From Diphasiastrum complanatum (Eukaryota > Streptophyta > Lycopodiopsida > Lycopodiales > Lycopodiaceae): a stretch of 64,000 nucleotides of DNA. The notes beneath the pieces were generated by a model. That model was not told the DNA's origin, searched no databases, and saw only the letters and a list, made by a program, of their open reading frames with translations. Below are positions 61,501 to 64,000 of the stretch, one piece after another. Every line of letters begins with the position of its first letter. The first letter of the stretch is position 1. A program made the translations under genes and the position numbers. The DNA is taken from assembly GCA_029204225.1 (NCBI GenBank), contig CM055107.1, positions 10,610,868 to 10,674,867 of the forward strand, given 5' to 3'.

Positions 61501-61661
61501 TTGTAAAAGAAAAAGTCATTGGAAGAGAGATCTCATTGGAGCATGTTTCATCTTCAGATTGTGTTGCAGATCTTCTCACCAAGCCTCTACTCAAGAATGT
61601 CTTTATGAAGATGAGGTCAAACCTTGGCCTAATTTCGAAATCTATGTTGATAGGAACATAA
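58540..61661 (+). pseudogene. pol: Copia G: protease to RNase H, nonfunctional
   Basis: Starts inside gag-PR (ESEREDS, then VWWIDSGASSHMSS). A stop falls at about 58815, then a 361-codon frame with the integrase zinc finger (HKRLGHPNF ... CEACVLAKSH) and core (FVDDYTRHSW, LRSDSGGEY, YTPQQNGVVERKNRT). RT has stops at 60443 and 60503 (TAG in place of Trp and Gln codons), and the catalytic YVDD is damaged to YVDS with a frameshift at 60710. RNase H is largely intact (FSDSDFAGDRLDRKSTSAYT, SSDCVADLLTKPL). Its left end abuts copia H head to head. Confidence 0.9.
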
Positions 61662-61672
61662 ATTTTAAGGAG
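61662..61672 (+). other. Copia G polypurine tract
   Basis: ATTTTAAGGAG directly before TGTGAAG; weaker than that of the intact copia. Confidence 0.65.
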
Positions 61673-62402
61673 TGTGAAGATTATTAAAATATTATCTTCC
61701 TATCTCGAGTTTGGGGTCATGTCCATGATAATTTCCACTAGATTTCATGTTGTGCATATAAGGAGTGTGAATTGAGCACATATCCTTCTAGTGTAGCTCG
61801 GATTTGAGTTAGATATGTTCAATTATGATGACATGTAGATGTTTAGATCGCATGCAAAGTCTTATTGTATGCATGCAAGCCACATGCAATCAGTGCATGC
61901 AACATGCAAAGTAGTTTCTATGATCTACACATGTCTAGGCAATTTTATGAGTTGACATGCAGTACATGCACCATACATGCATGCATTTACACATGTGGAT
62001 CTCTGGTAGGTGAATTAGTTCAGTTAAGTGGACTTTCCATGCAAATCCACTGTAGGATTTCGAGTCTCTCTCATCTAGGAAATGTTGGGCATGTTTTGCC
62101 ACATTGTGAATATTGAGATTTTGGTGTTTTGGACTCATTCTCTCTCTACCCGAATTTTCTATGTATGATTTTCTCTCTCTACCCGAGAGCAACCTCTTTT
62201 TCCCATACTGAACACTTAGAATTATTTTTGACATTCATTTCTCATAGTGAAAAGTTAGATTTTTTCATTAGATGTATGTCATTGTGCTCTTGCCTTAGAT
62301 TTTTCAAGCATACTGTTCTTTGATCAATCTTGTGCAATCACAACACCTCAATAAGATCCTGTAGGGTGTGTAGTGAAGTTCACACATGCTAAAAACTTCA
62401 CA
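61673..62402 (+). repeat. Copia G 3' LTR
   Basis: 730 bp from TGTGAAGATT to AAAACTTCACA, with a 7-bp perfect terminal inverted repeat TGTGAAG/CTTCACA. GCATATAAGG near 61750 may be a TATA box. The 5' copy is not in the window. Confidence 0.75.
61851..61985. promoter_or_regulatory. CATGCA (RY-element) cluster in the LTR
   Basis: Nine CATGCA words in 135 bp (61851, 61872, 61883, 61896, 61903, 61956, 61965, 61976, 61980). CATGCA is the RY motif read by plant B3 factors of the ABI3/FUS3/LEC2 type. Regulation by them is inference. Confidence 0.5.
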
Positions 62403-62449
62403 GAATATAGGCTTCAAGCAAGAGGTGGATCTACATTGACACTTCAAGA

Positions 62450-64000
62450 GACTCATGAGCTTCAACTAGTTTTTCAATATTAGTCAACCTTTCGTTTATA
62501 CATTCTGCATTTGTTCGTTGAGCTTGGATACGAAAAGTTTTGACCTCAAATTCAATTGGCAGAATAAGATGCATACCATATGTCAGAAAATATGGTGTCT
62601 GTTTCGTCGTGATTTTCTCTGTATTACGATAAGCCCAAAGAACTGATGGTAGTTTCTGATCCCAATCCGTGGCGTGTGCAATAGTAATTTTAGTCAGGAT
62701 CTTACATAAAATTTCATTAGCTCTTTCTGTCAACCCGTTTGTTTTTGGATTATACAGTGTAGTTTTTCTGTGTTTGATGAGAAAATAAGTTGTCAGCAAC
62801 CGTATAGTGTCATTTAAAAAATGTGTACCTCGGTCACTTACTAGTTCGAGTGGACAACCATATCTAGTGATAATACTTCTGAATAAGAACGTCACGACAG
62901 TTTTTGTATCATTTCTTTTTGTCGCCTCTGCTTCCACGTTCTTTGTAGCATAATCCGTTGCAACTAGAATATATCAACATTTCGTATGTCGGTAACAGGT
63001 TTAATTGGACCGACAAAGTCAATCCCCCACTTCTCGAATGGTGCAAGAGGAAGGATTTGTGTCAACGGCGAATTCATTGCTTTTGTAGGCTTACCAGATC
63101 TCTAGCATGGATCACATGAACGAATAAAATTTGGTACATCCTTGAACATTGTTGGCCACCAATACTTGGCAGTCAATATCTTATTAATTGTATTCTTCAA
63201 AGCAAAATGTCCACCAGCATCTTCTAAGTGTAAGACTTTAACGACCTTTTTAATGTTTTCAGTTTCGAGACATCTTCATAATTGATGGTCAGCACCAAGC
63301 TTGTACAGAACATTGTTAATAATTGTATAAGGTGCTACCTTATATTGAGAAACTGAATTTTGCTCCAAATCATAACCATACGGATATATCTGATCCTTGA
63401 GATAAGTAATAATATCAAAATATAACGAATTTGTAGATGAAATCCCGAATAAATGTTCGTCTGAAAAATCATCATTGATAGGATCTTCAATTTTTTCAGT
63501 GCTGAGTCACGATAGATAATCAGCATTTGTATGATACTTTCCTTGACGAAGCTCTACTTGATAAGTGAATTCTTGCAGAAGTAGAACCCATCGAACAATT
63601 CGTCTTGATAGATCTGGTTTATTTACAAGATACTTAAGAGCATAATGATCCACATGAAAAGAAAATACATATCCCAGCAAATAATGCCGAAATTTTTTAA
63701 CAGTGAAAATCATGCCAAGTGCTTCCCTTTTCTGTAGCCGAATAATTTTTCTCTGATGCACTGAGCTGTCGACTCGCATAGTAGATGGGATGATCCTTCT
63801 TCTGGTCGTCCGTCTCACTTAGACAGACGCCAATAGCAAATGCAGAAACATTCACATAACTGTGAAATAAAATAGCCCAGTTGGGTGGTCTCAGAATAGG
63901 AACATTGATCAACATTTGCTTAAGATCTTCAAATGCTTTCTGTTGTTCATTCGTCCACAAGTATTCCACTTGTTTCTTCAGTAGATGTGTAAGAGAGACA
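62450..64000 (-). pseudogene. pol: Gypsy fragment F: inverted near-copy of E, runs off the window
   Basis: Reverse complement of 42018-43568 with few differences. Shares E's TGA in the RNase H tail (NADYLS stop) and the one-base deletion before LQRIMLQRTW. It lacks E's frameshift near 43200, so integrase reads through LVSDRGTHFLNDTIRL and NGLTERANEILCKI, but has an extra base near 63728. Homology to E stops at CATGAGTCT, 62450. Confidence 0.9.

Noticed and set aside
62129-62323. 64-aa ORF in the copia G LTR
   Set aside because: Lies within an LTR, no motif and no conservation evidence.

Overview
The window looks like transposon-dense nuclear DNA from a plant (land plant or streptophyte alga). 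The evidence is wall-to-wall Ty1/copia and Ty3/gypsy LTR retrotransposons of plant type, tRNA-iMet-type primer sites, a chromodomain integrase, and long GA/TC microsatellites. I see no rRNA, tRNA or bacterial-style gene and no confident host gene. The best host-gene candidate is a small spliced fragment near 40.3-40.8 kb. The species cannot be named from this sequence alone.

Layout. 0.5-1.8 kb: an old open frame split by an 862-bp solo LTR with 5-bp target duplications. 3.4-7.9 kb: dead gypsy gag, a chromodomain remnant and a copia pol remnant, all on the minus strand. 8.4-11.8 kb: a ~199-bp TC tract, a probable LTR with primer site, short-motif arrays and a minus-strand gypsy RT fragment. 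12.0-38.6 kb: a nest. An old plus-strand gypsy pol (D) is cut between its RNase H and its integrase zinc finger by two minus-strand elements side by side. A (12409-24613) is a chromovirus with TSD GTTGG. C (24632-38383) is a gypsy element of the Athila/Tat/Ogre type with TSD ATATC. A's leader is in turn split by B (18040-23110), a non-autonomous element that landed inside a GA microsatellite. 38.5-41.4 kb: AT-rich DNA with the spliced fragment. 41.7-44.4 kb: a gypsy pol fragment (E) followed by a dense heat-shock-element-like array. 44396-50826: an intact, young Ty1/copia element with one 1317-aa polyprotein, near-identical LTRs and TSD ATGAT. 50.8-54 kb: low-complexity DNA and broken ORFs. 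54-62.4 kb: two truncated copia elements head to head (H minus, G plus). 62.45 kb to the end: F, a near-identical inverted copy of E.

How it works together. Only the 44-51 kb copia element looks able to move by itself. A, C, D, E, F, G and H carry stops, frameshifts or lost catalytic segments. LTR divergence read by eye (A about 3.6%; B and the intact copia about 0.5-0.6%) agrees with the nesting order.

The most unusual signals are not genes. They are families of short-motif arrays tied to the gypsy elements: a GTCGGTTGAGAT core at 24-26 bp spacing in four arrays of C, one pair inverted; GCGAGTAAT arrays at two loci; about 15 TTCnnGAA dyads in 460 bp; and clusters of GGCGCC and CATGCA inside LTRs. 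C also has two extra sense-strand ORF regions downstream of integrase and has lost RNase H.
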